DNA of 64,000 nt from Hyphomonas beringensis (lineage in GTDB: Bacteria > Pseudomonadota > Alphaproteobacteria > Caulobacterales > Hyphomonadaceae), in NCBI RefSeq assembly GCF_000682755.1, contig NZ_AWFF01000035.1:1-64000 (forward strand), in the 5' to 3' direction. The notes beneath the pieces were generated by a model, which was not told the DNA's origin, did not search any database, and saw nothing but the letters and a program-made list of their open reading frames with translations. The translations under genes were made by a program, and so were the position numbers. Below, one piece after another: positions 37,344 to 45,464 of this stretch (its first letter is position 1; each line of letters opens with the position of its first letter).

Positions 37344-37622
37344 TCAGTCTGACAGGATGCGATAGACCGCTGTGGCCTTCATCACGGGCACACCGTTCTG
37401 CTTTGCCAGGCCGCCGGTGAAGAGAATGGTGCGTGTGCGCCGGTCCACCTGGGCCTCCAGTTCGACCGGGCCATCAGCATCCGCAGCGGCGGAGACATCA
37501 ATCGTGACGGACACCATTTCGACGGCTTGGGGCGCGCAGATCGTTTCAGCATCGGCGCGAATGGCCGCCATCAGGTCCAGCGCCAGCCGCTCATCCGCCT
37601 TCAGTGAATCCCGATCCTGCAT
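37344..37622 (-). CDS. Short hotdog-like (thioesterase-like) protein, tentative
   Basis: A 92-residue protein starting at 37622 (MQDRDSLKAD). The C-terminal half, VDRRTRTILFTGGLAKQNGVPVMKATAVYRI in pattern, resembles the last strands of acyl-CoA thioesterase hotdog domains, but it is shorter than a full domain. AAAGGGG lies some 10 bases upstream of the ATG. It may be a truncated or minimal relative; I have no direct evidence of activity. Confidence 0.6.
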   Translation of the reverse strand: MQDRDSLKADERLALDLMAAIRADAETICAPQAVEMVSVTIDVSAAADADGPVELEAQVDRRTRTILFTGGLAKQNGVPVMKATAVYRILSD

Positions 37623-37676
37623 CTCTGCCTGCCCCTTTGATAATCGACACTCGACATAGACAGGCTGGGCCCAAAT

Positions 37677-37712
37677 GAAAAGGGCCGGACCCGACAAGCA
37701 GGCCCGGCCCCC
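37677..37712 (-). terminator. GC-rich hairpin with T-run
   Basis: GGGCCGG / CCGGCCC (37682-37688 and 37704-37710) followed on the minus strand by CTTTTC. It lies upstream of the 92-residue gene and downstream of another terminator, so it may be a second stop for read-through from 37875 or an attenuator. Confidence 0.5.
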
Positions 37713-37821
37713 ATTGGTCGACCCGCATATTTCAGCGGTTAGGAATAAAATATACAGGTCACAGTTTCCTACGCAGAGGGGAACAATTCGTTCAATTTGT
37801 CTGCAGTTTGTCTAGCGGACA

Positions 37822-37850
37822 TGAAAAAAGCCGCCCCGAAAGGCGGCTCT
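37822..37850 (-). terminator. Intrinsic terminator after the DUF2780-like gene
   Basis: AGCCGCC / GGCGGCT stem (37829-37835 and 37842-37848) with six T on the minus strand. It is 25 bp past the stop of the gene at 37875. Confidence 0.85.
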
Positions 37851-37874
37851 TTCATAGGGCCTGCAGGGCCTGGA

Positions 37875-38297
37875 TCAGGCCGCTTGGGCGGCGGCGGCCT
37901 CTGCATCAAGATCGGAGCCGATCAGGTCTCCCAGATGGCCGAAACCTGTCAGGCCGTGACGCTCTTCCATATAGGAAGAGATCGCAGGCAACAGCTGGCC
38001 GATGGCCTTGTGGTCGAGGCCCAGGGCATGCAGTTCGGTAATCATGGATTGGGCCACGATCCGCTTGCCGCCTGGGGTTTGCTCGATCATCCGGGCGATG
38101 GTGCCGGTGGGCGCGCCAATGTCGCTGCCGGTGCGGGCAGACAGGGCACGCGCGCCAGGAATGGTCTTGAACATGGCCAGCGCGAAAGGAGACTCCTGAC
38201 GCTCTGCCGCATTCAGAACGATGCCCAGGGCACGTTTTGCGGTATCCTCAGAGAGACCGTTATATTTGGCGAGGTGCGCAGTAATTAGAGTCAGCAT
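37875..38297 (-). CDS. DUF2780-like small protein
   Basis: A 140-residue protein beginning MLTLITAHLAKYNGLSEDTA. The N-terminal pattern, Gly/Ala-rich middle (IPGARALSARTGSDIGAPTG) and the late LGLDHKAIGQLLPAISSYMEE segment resemble DUF2780 proteins, but the match is from memory and weak. ATG at 38297 has GGGAGTG upstream; a GTG four codons earlier is possible. No signal peptide is seen. Its own terminator follows. Confidence 0.6.
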   Translation of the reverse strand: MLTLITAHLAKYNGLSEDTAKRALGIVLNAAERQESPFALAMFKTIPGARALSARTGSDIGAPTGTIARMIEQTPGGKRIVAQSMITELHALGLDHKAIGQLLPAISSYMEERHGLTGFGHLGDLIGSDLDAEAAAAQAA

Positions 38298-38458
38298 GTG
38301 CGAAGGCACTCCCAGGATTAACGGTTTCAGTTTCTTTATTAACCCCTGTTGTGCTTACCGCTTCGTTACCATAGGGGGGCAGCAAAGGACCGTTTACGGC
38401 CATTAGTGTTAAGAGCCGTTAGGGCCGGGTAAACAAAAAGGCCGGATCTGTTTACTTC

Positions 38459-38467
38459 TTATCCACA
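38459..38467 (+). promoter_or_regulatory. Consensus DnaA box
   Basis: A single perfect TTATCCACA, 38 bp before the start of the Gfo/Idh/MocA gene, in a locally A+T-rich intergenic stretch. A lone box may be a DnaA-controlled promoter element or chance; there is no cluster that would indicate an origin. Confidence 0.35.
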
Positions 38468-38504
38468 GGCCGGTTACCAGAGAGACGCAAAAGGGAAGAA
38501 TTTG

Positions 38505-39482
38505 ATGATCCGCATCGGGATACTCGGAGCCGCCAAGATCGGGCCCATGGCGATAATTCAGCCAGCCTCTCGCCGCCAGGACTGCACCATTACCGCCGTT
38601 GCCTCACGCGACGGTGACAAGGCGAAATCCTATGCCGAGCAACACGGCATCCCCGCAGTCGTGACGGACTATCAGGAACTGATCGAGCGCGAGGATGTGG
38701 ACCTTGTCTATAACGCCCTGCCCCCGCACCGCCATGCCGACCTGACCATTGCCGCGCTGGAAGCCGGAAAGGCCGTGCTGTGCGAAAAGCCATTCGCGAT
38801 GAATGCCAGGGAAGCCATCGACATGGTGACAGCGGCGCACCGCACGGGACAAACCCTGGTCGAGGCATTCCATTATCGCTTTCACCCCGCCTTCCAGATG
38901 GTGGTGGACATTGTCCGCCGGGAAGAGCTGGGCGCGCTGCACACGATGGAGGGCTGTTTTGATGTCGAGATTCCCTATCGCGACGGCGAGCTGCGCCATA
39001 CGCTGGAGCTGGGCGGCGGCGCACTGATGGATCTGGGCTGCTACCCCTTGCACATGGTGCGCACCCTGGCCGGGGCCGAGCCGCAAATTCTGTCGGCCGA
39101 GGCCGTCTGCGAACGTGAGGGCGTCGACCTCAGCATGAAGGCGCAGCTCAGCTTTCCGGGCGGCGTGAAGGCAAAGATCCACACCAGCATGGCCCCCGGC
39201 GTGACGCGCAAGATCTTCCTGCGGGCAGAATGTGCCGACGGCTCCATCGAGATGACCAATCCGGTGCACCCACAGCTCGGCCATGAGATCACCATTCACC
39301 ATAAGGGCCAGACGCGCGTAGAGAGCGTTCCTTCCAGCACGACCTATGATCACCAGCTGAGCCATGTGCTGAATGTGATGCGCGGACGGGCCGCTCCGCT
39401 GACCGGCGGCGCCGATGCGGTTGGTAACATGTCCGCGATCGACGCCATTTATACTGCTGCAGGCCTCAATCCGCGGGGGTAG
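38505..39482 (+). CDS. Gfo/Idh/MocA family oxidoreductase
   Basis: A 325-residue NAD(P)-dependent dehydrogenase, usually acting on sugars or cyclitols. The Rossmann start is IRIGILGAAKIGPMA; the cofactor/active-site motif CEKPFAMN is near residue 92, and EAFHYRFHPAF near 123 is typical of the glucose-fructose oxidoreductase and trans-1,2-dihydrobenzene-diol dehydrogenase group. ATG at 38505 follows AAGGGAAG at 8 bases. No sugar operon surrounds it. Confidence 0.9.
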   Translation: MIRIGILGAAKIGPMAIIQPASRRQDCTITAVASRDGDKAKSYAEQHGIPAVVTDYQELIEREDVDLVYNALPPHRHADLTIAALEAGKAVLCEKPFAMNAREAIDMVTAAHRTGQTLVEAFHYRFHPAFQMVVDIVRREELGALHTMEGCFDVEIPYRDGELRHTLELGGGALMDLGCYPLHMVRTLAGAEPQILSAEAVCEREGVDLSMKAQLSFPGGVKAKIHTSMAPGVTRKIFLRAECADGSIEMTNPVHPQLGHEITIHHKGQTRVESVPSSTTYDHQLSHVLNVMRGRAAPLTGGADAVGNMSAIDAIYTAAGLNPRG

Positions 39483-39548
39483 CGGTCTGGTGTATCAGCA
39501 CCGCGCCCTTATATTGGGTTTACAGTGTCGCTATGGAGGGCTGACCCA

Positions 39549-40055
39549 ATGAAAATCGCCGGTATCATTTTTCTCATCCTGGGCGCCCTGGCGATCCTGT
39601 TTCCGTTCATTGCGGGGCTGTCCTATAATTTCATCCTCGCCTATCTGATCATCATTGGCGGCGCGGCTCACTTCTGGTGGGCCTGGCGCCCCAGCGTGCA
39701 TGGAAAGCTGCACCATCTGCTGCTGGCCTTGCTCTATTTCGCGGGCGGTATCGCCCTGCTGGTCTTCCCGATGATCGGGCTTCTCTCCTTCGCGATTATT
39801 CTGGGCGTGTCCTTCCTGGCGCAAGGCATCGTACAGCTGGCCCTGGCGCTGAGCAGCGACCGTCTGCAAGGCAGCGGCAAGGGCATGCTGGTCTTCTCTG
39901 GCCTGCTGGGCCTGTTGGCGGGCCTGTTCATCCTGATCGGTCTGCCGAGCAGCGCAACATGGGCCGTGGGCACATTGGCCGGTGTGAACCTGCTGATATT
40001 CGGCGCATCCCTGATGGCGATGGACAAGGCTCTGTCCAACACGACAGGTGACTGA
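39549..40055 (+). CDS. HdeD/DUF308 family membrane protein
   Basis: A 168-residue inner-membrane protein with about six hydrophobic helices arranged as three repeats, ending just before a short polar tail. Features such as GALAILFPF and YFAGGIALLVFPMIGLLSFAI in pattern match HdeD-like acid-resistance proteins. GGAGGG precedes ATG 39549. Its role in acid stress is known only for E. coli HdeD and is inferred here. Confidence 0.85.
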   Translation: MKIAGIIFLILGALAILFPFIAGLSYNFILAYLIIIGGAAHFWWAWRPSVHGKLHHLLLALLYFAGGIALLVFPMIGLLSFAIILGVSFLAQGIVQLALALSSDRLQGSGKGMLVFSGLLGLLAGLFILIGLPSSATWAVGTLAGVNLLIFGASLMAMDKALSNTTGD

Positions 40056-40239
40056 GGCCTTTCGCCTCTCTCGCCCATCTTGCGCGGAATAATAATCACA
40101 TGATATGGCACGGACCTCACAACAGGCGCTGAGCGCGGTCTTATCCCCATGATGAGGCAACCGCGGCGCAGGATAAGTCCTGTGTGTGCGCCCGTTGAAG
40201 GCAATCTCCAGGACCTTGCAGAGCCAGGAGTGCCAGAAC

Positions 40240-41604
40240 ATGAAAACCATTATCGAACCTTTCCGCATCAAATCGGTCGAGCCGATCCGCATGACGACGC
40301 GTGAGGAGCGCGAACGCCTGCTGAAAGAGGCGGGATACAATCTCTTCAAACTGCACTCGGATGATGTGCTGATTGACCTGCTGACCGACAGCGGCACCTC
40401 TGCCATGAGCGCGGCGCAATGGGGCGCGGTAATGACCGGCGATGAAAGCTATGCCGGCGCGCCCAGCTTTTACCGCTTTGAAGCGGCGGTGCGTGACCTG
40501 ATGGATTTCAAGCACATCATTCCCGCCCACCAGGGCCGCGCGGCAGAGCATTTGCTGTTCTCCCTGATCGCAAAGCCGGGCCTGGTCATTCCCTCCAACA
40601 CGCATTTCGACACGACGCGCGGCAATATCGAGGCCGCGGGCGCCGAGGCGCTGGACCTGCCCATCGCCGAGGGCAAGATCCCGTCGCTGGACCACCCCTT
40701 CAAAGGCAATATGGATCTCGCCGAGCTGGAACGCCTGATGGCGGAGCGCGGCGAGGATGTGCCCTGTGTGATGATGACGATCACAAACAATGCCGGCGGC
40801 GGCCAGCCGGTCAGCCTGGAAAATATTCGCGGCGCGGCAGAGATTGCCCATGCCCATGGCAAACCCTTCTTCATTGATGGCTGCCGCTTTGCGGAGAATG
40901 CCTGGTTCATCAAGCTGCGTGAGAACGGCCAGCAAGACCGATCCATCAAGGAGATTGTGCGCGACACATTCCGCGTCTCTGACGGCATGACGATGAGCGC
41001 CAAGAAGGATGCGTTCGCCAATATTGGCGGCTGGCTGGCGCTGAATGATGACAGCCTGGCCGAACAGGCCCGCACGCGCCTGATCCAGACAGAGGGCTTC
41101 CCCACCTATGGCGGCCTTGCCGGGCGGGATCTCGACGCCATCGCGCAAGGCCTGACCGAGATCGTGGACGAAGACTATCTGCGCTACCGGGTGCGGACCA
41201 ATGCCTATATCGCCGAGCGGCTGGACGAGATGGGTGTACCGGTCATGAAACCGGCCGGCGGACATGCCGTGTTTGTCGATGCCCGCGAATGGCTGTCACA
41301 CATTCCGCCCCTGGAATATCCGGGCCATGCGCTGGCCTGCGCGCTCTATGAAGAAGGCGGCATTCGCGGCTGCGAGATCGGCACGGTGATGTTCGGGCGC
41401 AAGCCGGATGGCAGCGAGGAACCGGCCCGGATGGATCTTGTACGGTTGGCCATGCCCCGCCGCGTCTACACACAATCGCATGCGGACTATATCGTCGAAG
41501 TGTTCGAGGAACTCGCCGCACGCAAGGATGACATTCGCGGGCTCAAAATCGTGAAGGAGCCGCCGATGATGCGCCACTTCACGGCAGAATTTGAGCCGCT
41601 TTAG
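40240..41604 (+). CDS. Tryptophanase / tyrosine phenol-lyase family enzyme
   Basis: A 454-residue PLP-dependent beta-eliminating lyase. The cofactor lysine lies in TMSAKKDAFANIGG (251-264; second Lys, 256, expected). DGCRFAENAWFIK (213-225) and IPAHQGRAAEHLLF (94-107) are family hallmarks. ATG 40240 follows AGGAG at 9 bases. It would release indole (or phenol), pyruvate and ammonia from the amino acid; which substrate it uses is not decided by these motifs. No permease gene is adjacent. A tiny Trp-containing open frame lies upstream (40100-40132). Confidence 0.9.
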   Translation: MKTIIEPFRIKSVEPIRMTTREERERLLKEAGYNLFKLHSDDVLIDLLTDSGTSAMSAAQWGAVMTGDESYAGAPSFYRFEAAVRDLMDFKHIIPAHQGRAAEHLLFSLIAKPGLVIPSNTHFDTTRGNIEAAGAEALDLPIAEGKIPSLDHPFKGNMDLAELERLMAERGEDVPCVMMTITNNAGGGQPVSLENIRGAAEIAHAHGKPFFIDGCRFAENAWFIKLRENGQQDRSIKEIVRDTFRVSDGMTMSAKKDAFANIGGWLALNDDSLAEQARTRLIQTEGFPTYGGLAGRDLDAIAQGLTEIVDEDYLRYRVRTNAYIAERLDEMGVPVMKPAGGHAVFVDAREWLSHIPPLEYPGHALACALYEEGGIRGCEIGTVMFGRKPDGSEEPARMDLVRLAMPRRVYTQSHADYIVEVFEELAARKDDIRGLKIVKEPPMMRHFTAEFEPL

Positions 41605-41634
41605 GCCAGGACCGGCCCCGGCCGCCTGGCATGT

Positions 41635-43341
41635 CTAGGCGGCCGTTTTGGCCATCTCGATCCAGCCAGTGACTTCCTCTTCGGCGAGATAGTCGTCATC
41701 CCGGATCACGCGGTCCCCTTCCGGGGTCTGCAGGAACTCGCTGGCCAGCATGAACAGCGTCCGCGCCGGGGCCTCGGCCAGTTCCGCGCGGTTGCGAATG
41801 CCTGCGCCAACCAGGATTTGCGCATCATGTACGCGCAGGCCCGGCACTTCCATCATCAGGATGGTCTGGTCTTTCCAGTCATTCAGCGTGTCGACGTCGA
41901 TATAGGCAATATCCAGAATGAAGACGGTTTCTTCCGGGTCGCAATCCAGCAGATCGCCGACCGTGGTGATGCCAGCGCGGCTGAGGCGTTTCGCCGTTTT
42001 CTTGCCGATGCTCGGCGCCTCCACAACGGGGGACTCCCGCGTGATGCGAGTGCGGCGTGCAATATCTCCGTGCTCATCGTCATCATCGTCCGCCGGAACA
42101 GGTGCCTGCGTTTCAGCGTAGGTGTCATCCTGATCGAACAGGACTTCCTCGGCCTTGGGCGGGGCCTGTTTCTTCGGCGTGGGCGCCTCTTCCGGCTCTA
42201 CTGCCTCGGCCTCGACCTCTTCTTCACTTTCTTCCGTGACCGGTTGATCCAGAAGGATTTCTTCGGCCTCAGGCTCGGCGGCAACCTCTTCTACCTGCAC
42301 CTCTTCGGCAGTGGTCTCTTCGGCGGCCTTCAACTCGGCCTCATCCTCAATCAGCTGGGTCAGCAGGCGTTCTTCAACGGCCTTGTTCTTTGAGCCGATT
42401 GGGCCAAGTTCCTGCTTGTTCAGCTCTTTGATCGGCGTGCGCAGCACCTGTTTGGCGTGCAGCTTGCGGATCACCTTGTCATCCTCTGGCAGGGTACGGA
42501 TGACCTTCCCGGTCTTCTGGAATTCCTTGTACATGCGCGTGACCGTGCGCTTGTCAGCGGCATCGGACAGCTTCGCCGTGACCCAGCGGATCGGAATGTC
42601 CAGCGTCTCGATATAGCCTTGCAGGGTGAGATTGGTCTTCGGCGCACTTACGGCTGCCTCGCGGATGGCGCGGGTCAGGATCGCGCCGAAGCCGGCCGTG
42701 GCATAAGCGACCAGATCCACGATGGCATCGAACATGGTTTCGTCGAGGCCGCTGGGCGGGTCTTTCACGCCGGCGTCGAGATCATAATGGTCAATGAAGG
42801 TCTGGTAGTGTTCATGCGACAGGCGCGCGCCATTGCGCACCATGTCTGCAACAAAGCCGACGCCTTCCGGCACCGGAACATCCGGATAGCCAATCGTGGC
42901 GATACGGCCGTCAATCTTGTCACGGGATTTCGCGATGCTCCATTCCACGGCCCGGTGAATGGCGCCCTCTTCTTCCGTCTGCCCCGTATGGAAGGGCTGG
43001 ATCGGGTCAGCATAATAGTGGCTCAGCACGCCCAGGGCATAGGCGGCCTTGCTCCATTGCTTGTTGCGCAGATGGTCGACCGAGGTGGCATACCACTCCA
43101 TCGCCTTGCCCGGCGCGCCGCCCCATTCACCCTCGGCGATATGCAGGACGTGGTTCTTGAAATCCTTGAAGGTCGAGTCCGGCGCTTTTGCCCCGGCGAG
43201 CAGGTGTTCATGGTGGACAAGGAACAGATCCTTCCACATGTCTGCGTCATCAGTTGCGATCAGGGACAGGGCGTCCATCGCAATATAATGGTGGGTCGAG
43301 CGGCACCGGTGTCCGCGAATAACTCGTTCGAGCAGAGACAT
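41635..43341 (-). CDS. Zinc phospholipase C/S1-P1 nuclease-like domain fused to acidic linker and HhH tail
   Basis: A 568-residue fusion. The N-terminal half carries H108-x3-D112-x5-H118 and H129-x3-E133, the ligand spacing of the trinuclear zinc site of B. cereus phospholipase C (H118, D122, H128, H142, E146), set in ALGVLSHYYADPIQPFHTG. No signal peptide is visible, which is odd for this fold. Residues about 345-425 are Glu/Asp/Ala-rich; the C-terminal 440-568 (APSIGKKTAKRLSRAGITTVGDLLD) holds tandem HhH repeats of the DUF4332 kind. A CtrA-like site lies upstream. Function unknown; a nucleic-acid-directed enzyme is one possibility. Confidence 0.8.
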   Translation of the reverse strand: MSLLERVIRGHRCRSTHHYIAMDALSLIATDDADMWKDLFLVHHEHLLAGAKAPDSTFKDFKNHVLHIAEGEWGGAPGKAMEWYATSVDHLRNKQWSKAAYALGVLSHYYADPIQPFHTGQTEEEGAIHRAVEWSIAKSRDKIDGRIATIGYPDVPVPEGVGFVADMVRNGARLSHEHYQTFIDHYDLDAGVKDPPSGLDETMFDAIVDLVAYATAGFGAILTRAIREAAVSAPKTNLTLQGYIETLDIPIRWVTAKLSDAADKRTVTRMYKEFQKTGKVIRTLPEDDKVIRKLHAKQVLRTPIKELNKQELGPIGSKNKAVEERLLTQLIEDEAELKAAEETTAEEVQVEEVAAEPEAEEILLDQPVTEESEEEVEAEAVEPEEAPTPKKQAPPKAEEVLFDQDDTYAETQAPVPADDDDDEHGDIARRTRITRESPVVEAPSIGKKTAKRLSRAGITTVGDLLDCDPEETVFILDIAYIDVDTLNDWKDQTILMMEVPGLRVHDAQILVGAGIRNRAELAEAPARTLFMLASEFLQTPEGDRVIRDDDYLAEEEVTGWIEMAKTAA

Positions 43342-43400
43342 CTCACGTCTCCCTTCCCGCCTGATTCAATCTGGATCAGACAAGAAATGCCTAATGATAG

Positions 43401-43416
43401 TTACCGCCCGATTAAC
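43401..43416. promoter_or_regulatory. CtrA-like binding site
   Basis: TTAC-CGCCCGA-TTAAC: one mismatch from the CtrA consensus TTAA-N7-TTAA. It is 60 bp before the start of the phospholipase-HhH fusion gene. CtrA is the cell-cycle regulator of this group of bacteria, and its phosphorelay protein ChpT is encoded in this window. Confidence 0.4.
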
Positions 43417-43448
43417 CATTCGCGCACGAGGGGAAAATTGTTTCCAGT

Positions 43449-44789
43449 TTAACGCACCGCGAAATCGGTGGGTTCGGTGCTTTTGCCTTTGGCGTCTTTT
43501 TCGCCCTTGGGCTGGCCGTGTTTGCCGGGGCCCATGAAGCCGAAAAGATGCCCGCCTACTTTGCGCATCTGGATCTCTTCAGAGCCTTCGGTGATGCGAT
43601 ATCGGCGGTGGTGGCGATAGATGTGCTCAAACGGTTTGTGCCGGGAATAGCCCATGCCGCCATGCACCTGCATTGCCCGGTCGGCCGCGTTGCAGCAGAG
43701 GCGGTTTGCCCGGTAGTTGCACATCGAGACCTTGTCGGAGAGATGGATGGCCACGTCCGGCTTTGACATCTGGTCCATTTCCCAGGCCGTCTTGAAGATC
43801 AGCAAGCGAAGCATTTCGGCCTCTGTCGCCAATTCTACCAGCGGGAACTGGATCGCCTGATTGGTCGCCAGCGCCTTGCCGAAGGGCTTGCGCTCGCGGG
43901 CGTATTTCACGCTCTCTTCGATGCAATACATCGCTGCGCCGACTGAACTGGCGGCCTGGCGGATGCGGTTTTCGTGGACAAAGTGCTGCGCCAGGGCAAG
44001 CCCCCCTTCCGGCGGACCGAAGACGGCGTCTTCCGGCACCCAGACATCCTTGAGGGTCAGGCGCGGATGGTCCGTCGGCATATTGAAGGTCCACATGTAT
44101 TCTTCAATGATGACACCAGGATCGCGGGCCGGGATGATCAGGCAGGTAATGCCTTTGGCGTCGCCGTCTTCTCCGCTGGTCCGGCAGAATAGCATGATAT
44201 GGGTGGCGACATGCATGCCGGTGATCCACATCTTCTCGCCATTGATCAGCCAGCCATCCTTGCCATCTTTCTTGTGGCGTACGGCGCGGGTTTCCATATG
44301 CGTGGCGTCGGAGCCATGGTCCGGCTCCGTCAGGCCGAAACAGGCGAGAAACTTGCCCTCCAGCGCGGCGGTGGCGAGGTGTTTCTGGTCGGGACGGGCA
44401 AAGTCCCGCAGCATCAGGATTTGCGGGAAATTGCCGACAATTGAGTGCTCGTTCTGGAGATCATTGTGAAGGCCGAGGCCCTTTTTGGCAAAATGCTCAC
44501 GAATAATGGCCATGCCGAGATTGGTGCCGTTCTTGCCGCCAAACTCTTCCGGCAGGGCGTAGCGCAGATGACCGGCAGCGTCGGCGCGGCGCTTGGCTTC
44601 CTTCAGCAGCGCCTCCCATTCCGGGCGCGGCAGGCCGTCATTGTCAAAATCGGTGCGGGCCCATTCGCGGCGATGATCAAAGAAGCGGATATTATCGTCC
44701 TGCTGCTCCAGCGGTTTGATCTCGTCCTCAATGAACTGGTCCAGCACGTCGAGATAATCGGCGATATCCTGCGGGATATTGAAATCCAT
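43449..44789 (-). CDS. Acyl-CoA dehydrogenase family protein
   Basis: A 446-residue FAD-dependent dehydrogenase. The start at 44789 (MDFNIPQDIADYL) has GGAGGAG upstream. FAD and substrate motifs include CFGLTEPDHGSDATHMET near 165 and RKPFGK near 303; QVHGGMGYSRHKPFEHIYR and the catalytic-Glu region RITEGSEEIQ are near 378-408. It removes hydrogens at C2-C3 of an acyl-CoA; chain specificity is unknown. Divergent from urcA across 201 bp that contain a perfect palindromic operator. Confidence 0.93.
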   Translation of the reverse strand: MDFNIPQDIADYLDVLDQFIEDEIKPLEQQDDNIRFFDHRREWARTDFDNDGLPRPEWEALLKEAKRRADAAGHLRYALPEEFGGKNGTNLGMAIIREHFAKKGLGLHNDLQNEHSIVGNFPQILMLRDFARPDQKHLATAALEGKFLACFGLTEPDHGSDATHMETRAVRHKKDGKDGWLINGEKMWITGMHVATHIMLFCRTSGEDGDAKGITCLIIPARDPGVIIEEYMWTFNMPTDHPRLTLKDVWVPEDAVFGPPEGGLALAQHFVHENRIRQAASSVGAAMYCIEESVKYARERKPFGKALATNQAIQFPLVELATEAEMLRLLIFKTAWEMDQMSKPDVAIHLSDKVSMCNYRANRLCCNAADRAMQVHGGMGYSRHKPFEHIYRHHRRYRITEGSEEIQMRKVGGHLFGFMGPGKHGQPKGEKDAKGKSTEPTDFAVR

Positions 44790-44901
44790 CTTCGTCTCCT
44801 CCTCTGCCGGGTTTGCCCGGTCATCCTGTTTCAACGGTTACAATAGCGAGCCGTCAGAGCGCAGCAATTTGTGCCGCCGGGGCAAGAGGATCGGAAAAAA
44901 T

Positions 44902-44937
44902 TGATCACTGAATGATTGACATTTCATTCAGTGATCA
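44902..44937. promoter_or_regulatory. Perfect palindromic operator over a TTGACA box
   Basis: Arms TGATCACTGAATGA and TCATTCAGTGATCA, 14 bp each and perfect, separated by TTGACATT. The spacer contains a consensus -35 for the rightward promoter, with TAATCT 16 bp later as a possible -10. TGAATGA...TCATTCA is the half-site pair of the Bacillus FadR fatty-acid box, but there the spacer is 4 bases. It should bind a TetR-type repressor that controls urcA and/or the acyl-CoA dehydrogenase. Confidence 0.75.
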
Positions 44938-44990
44938 TAATCTTTGCTTACGGTGACTGATCGCCGCAATAAGCAAGAAGGTTTCCTCCC

Positions 44991-45341
44991 ATGCCATCTT
45001 TCCTCAAATCCCTCGCCCCGCTGGCGCTTTCCGGCATAGCCCTGGCCATCGCCCCTGCTGCCAGCGCAGAGACTGGCCGCCCGATCAGCGTTCATATTCA
45101 ATACGATACAAGCAGCCTGATGAGCCCTACCGGGGCCATGGATGTGCTGGATTCACTGGAAGAACAGGCAATCCGTGCGTGTCGCTATGATGTTCCCGTC
45201 TCCGGCGCGCCGCGTGTGGATGAGGACTGCGCGGAACATGCGGTGGCAAAGGCCGTCGCCAAGATCAACCATCCCATGCTGACCGCAGCCTATCGCGACA
45301 CCACTGAGACAGGCGTACGTTTGATGGCCTCTCAGGAGTAA
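44991..45341 (+). CDS. UrcA family secreted protein
   Basis: A 116-residue protein with a signal peptide (cleavage near ASAE, about residue 28). The mature part has VHIQYDTSSLMSPTGAMDVLDSLEEQAIRAC in pattern and a second Cys before HAVAKAVAKINHPMLTA, matching UrcA proteins of Caulobacterales and Sphingomonadales. Function of UrcA proteins is unknown. No Shine-Dalgarno adjoins the ATG. The palindromic operator lies 54 bp upstream. Confidence 0.85.
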   Translation: MPSFLKSLAPLALSGIALAIAPAASAETGRPISVHIQYDTSSLMSPTGAMDVLDSLEEQAIRACRYDVPVSGAPRVDEDCAEHAVAKAVAKINHPMLTAAYRDTTETGVRLMASQE

Positions 45342-45464
45342 AAAGCCAAAGCGCCGCGGAAGGCTGAACAATTGACGCTTTCGTCAGTATTAGTTAGTGA
45401 GCCTACTCGGAAGTACGGATTTCCACCCTTATCGACGACCCACCAACCAAAAGGCATTCCTCCC

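Noticed and set aside
37344-37697. The longer start (37697) of the hotdog-like gene
   Set aside because: It would run through the terminator hairpin at 37677-37712 and lacks a ribosome site; 37622 has AAAGGGG upstream.
38459-38467. A replication origin around the DnaA box
   Set aside because: Only one consensus box is seen, and no dnaA, hemE or other origin-linked genes lie nearby.
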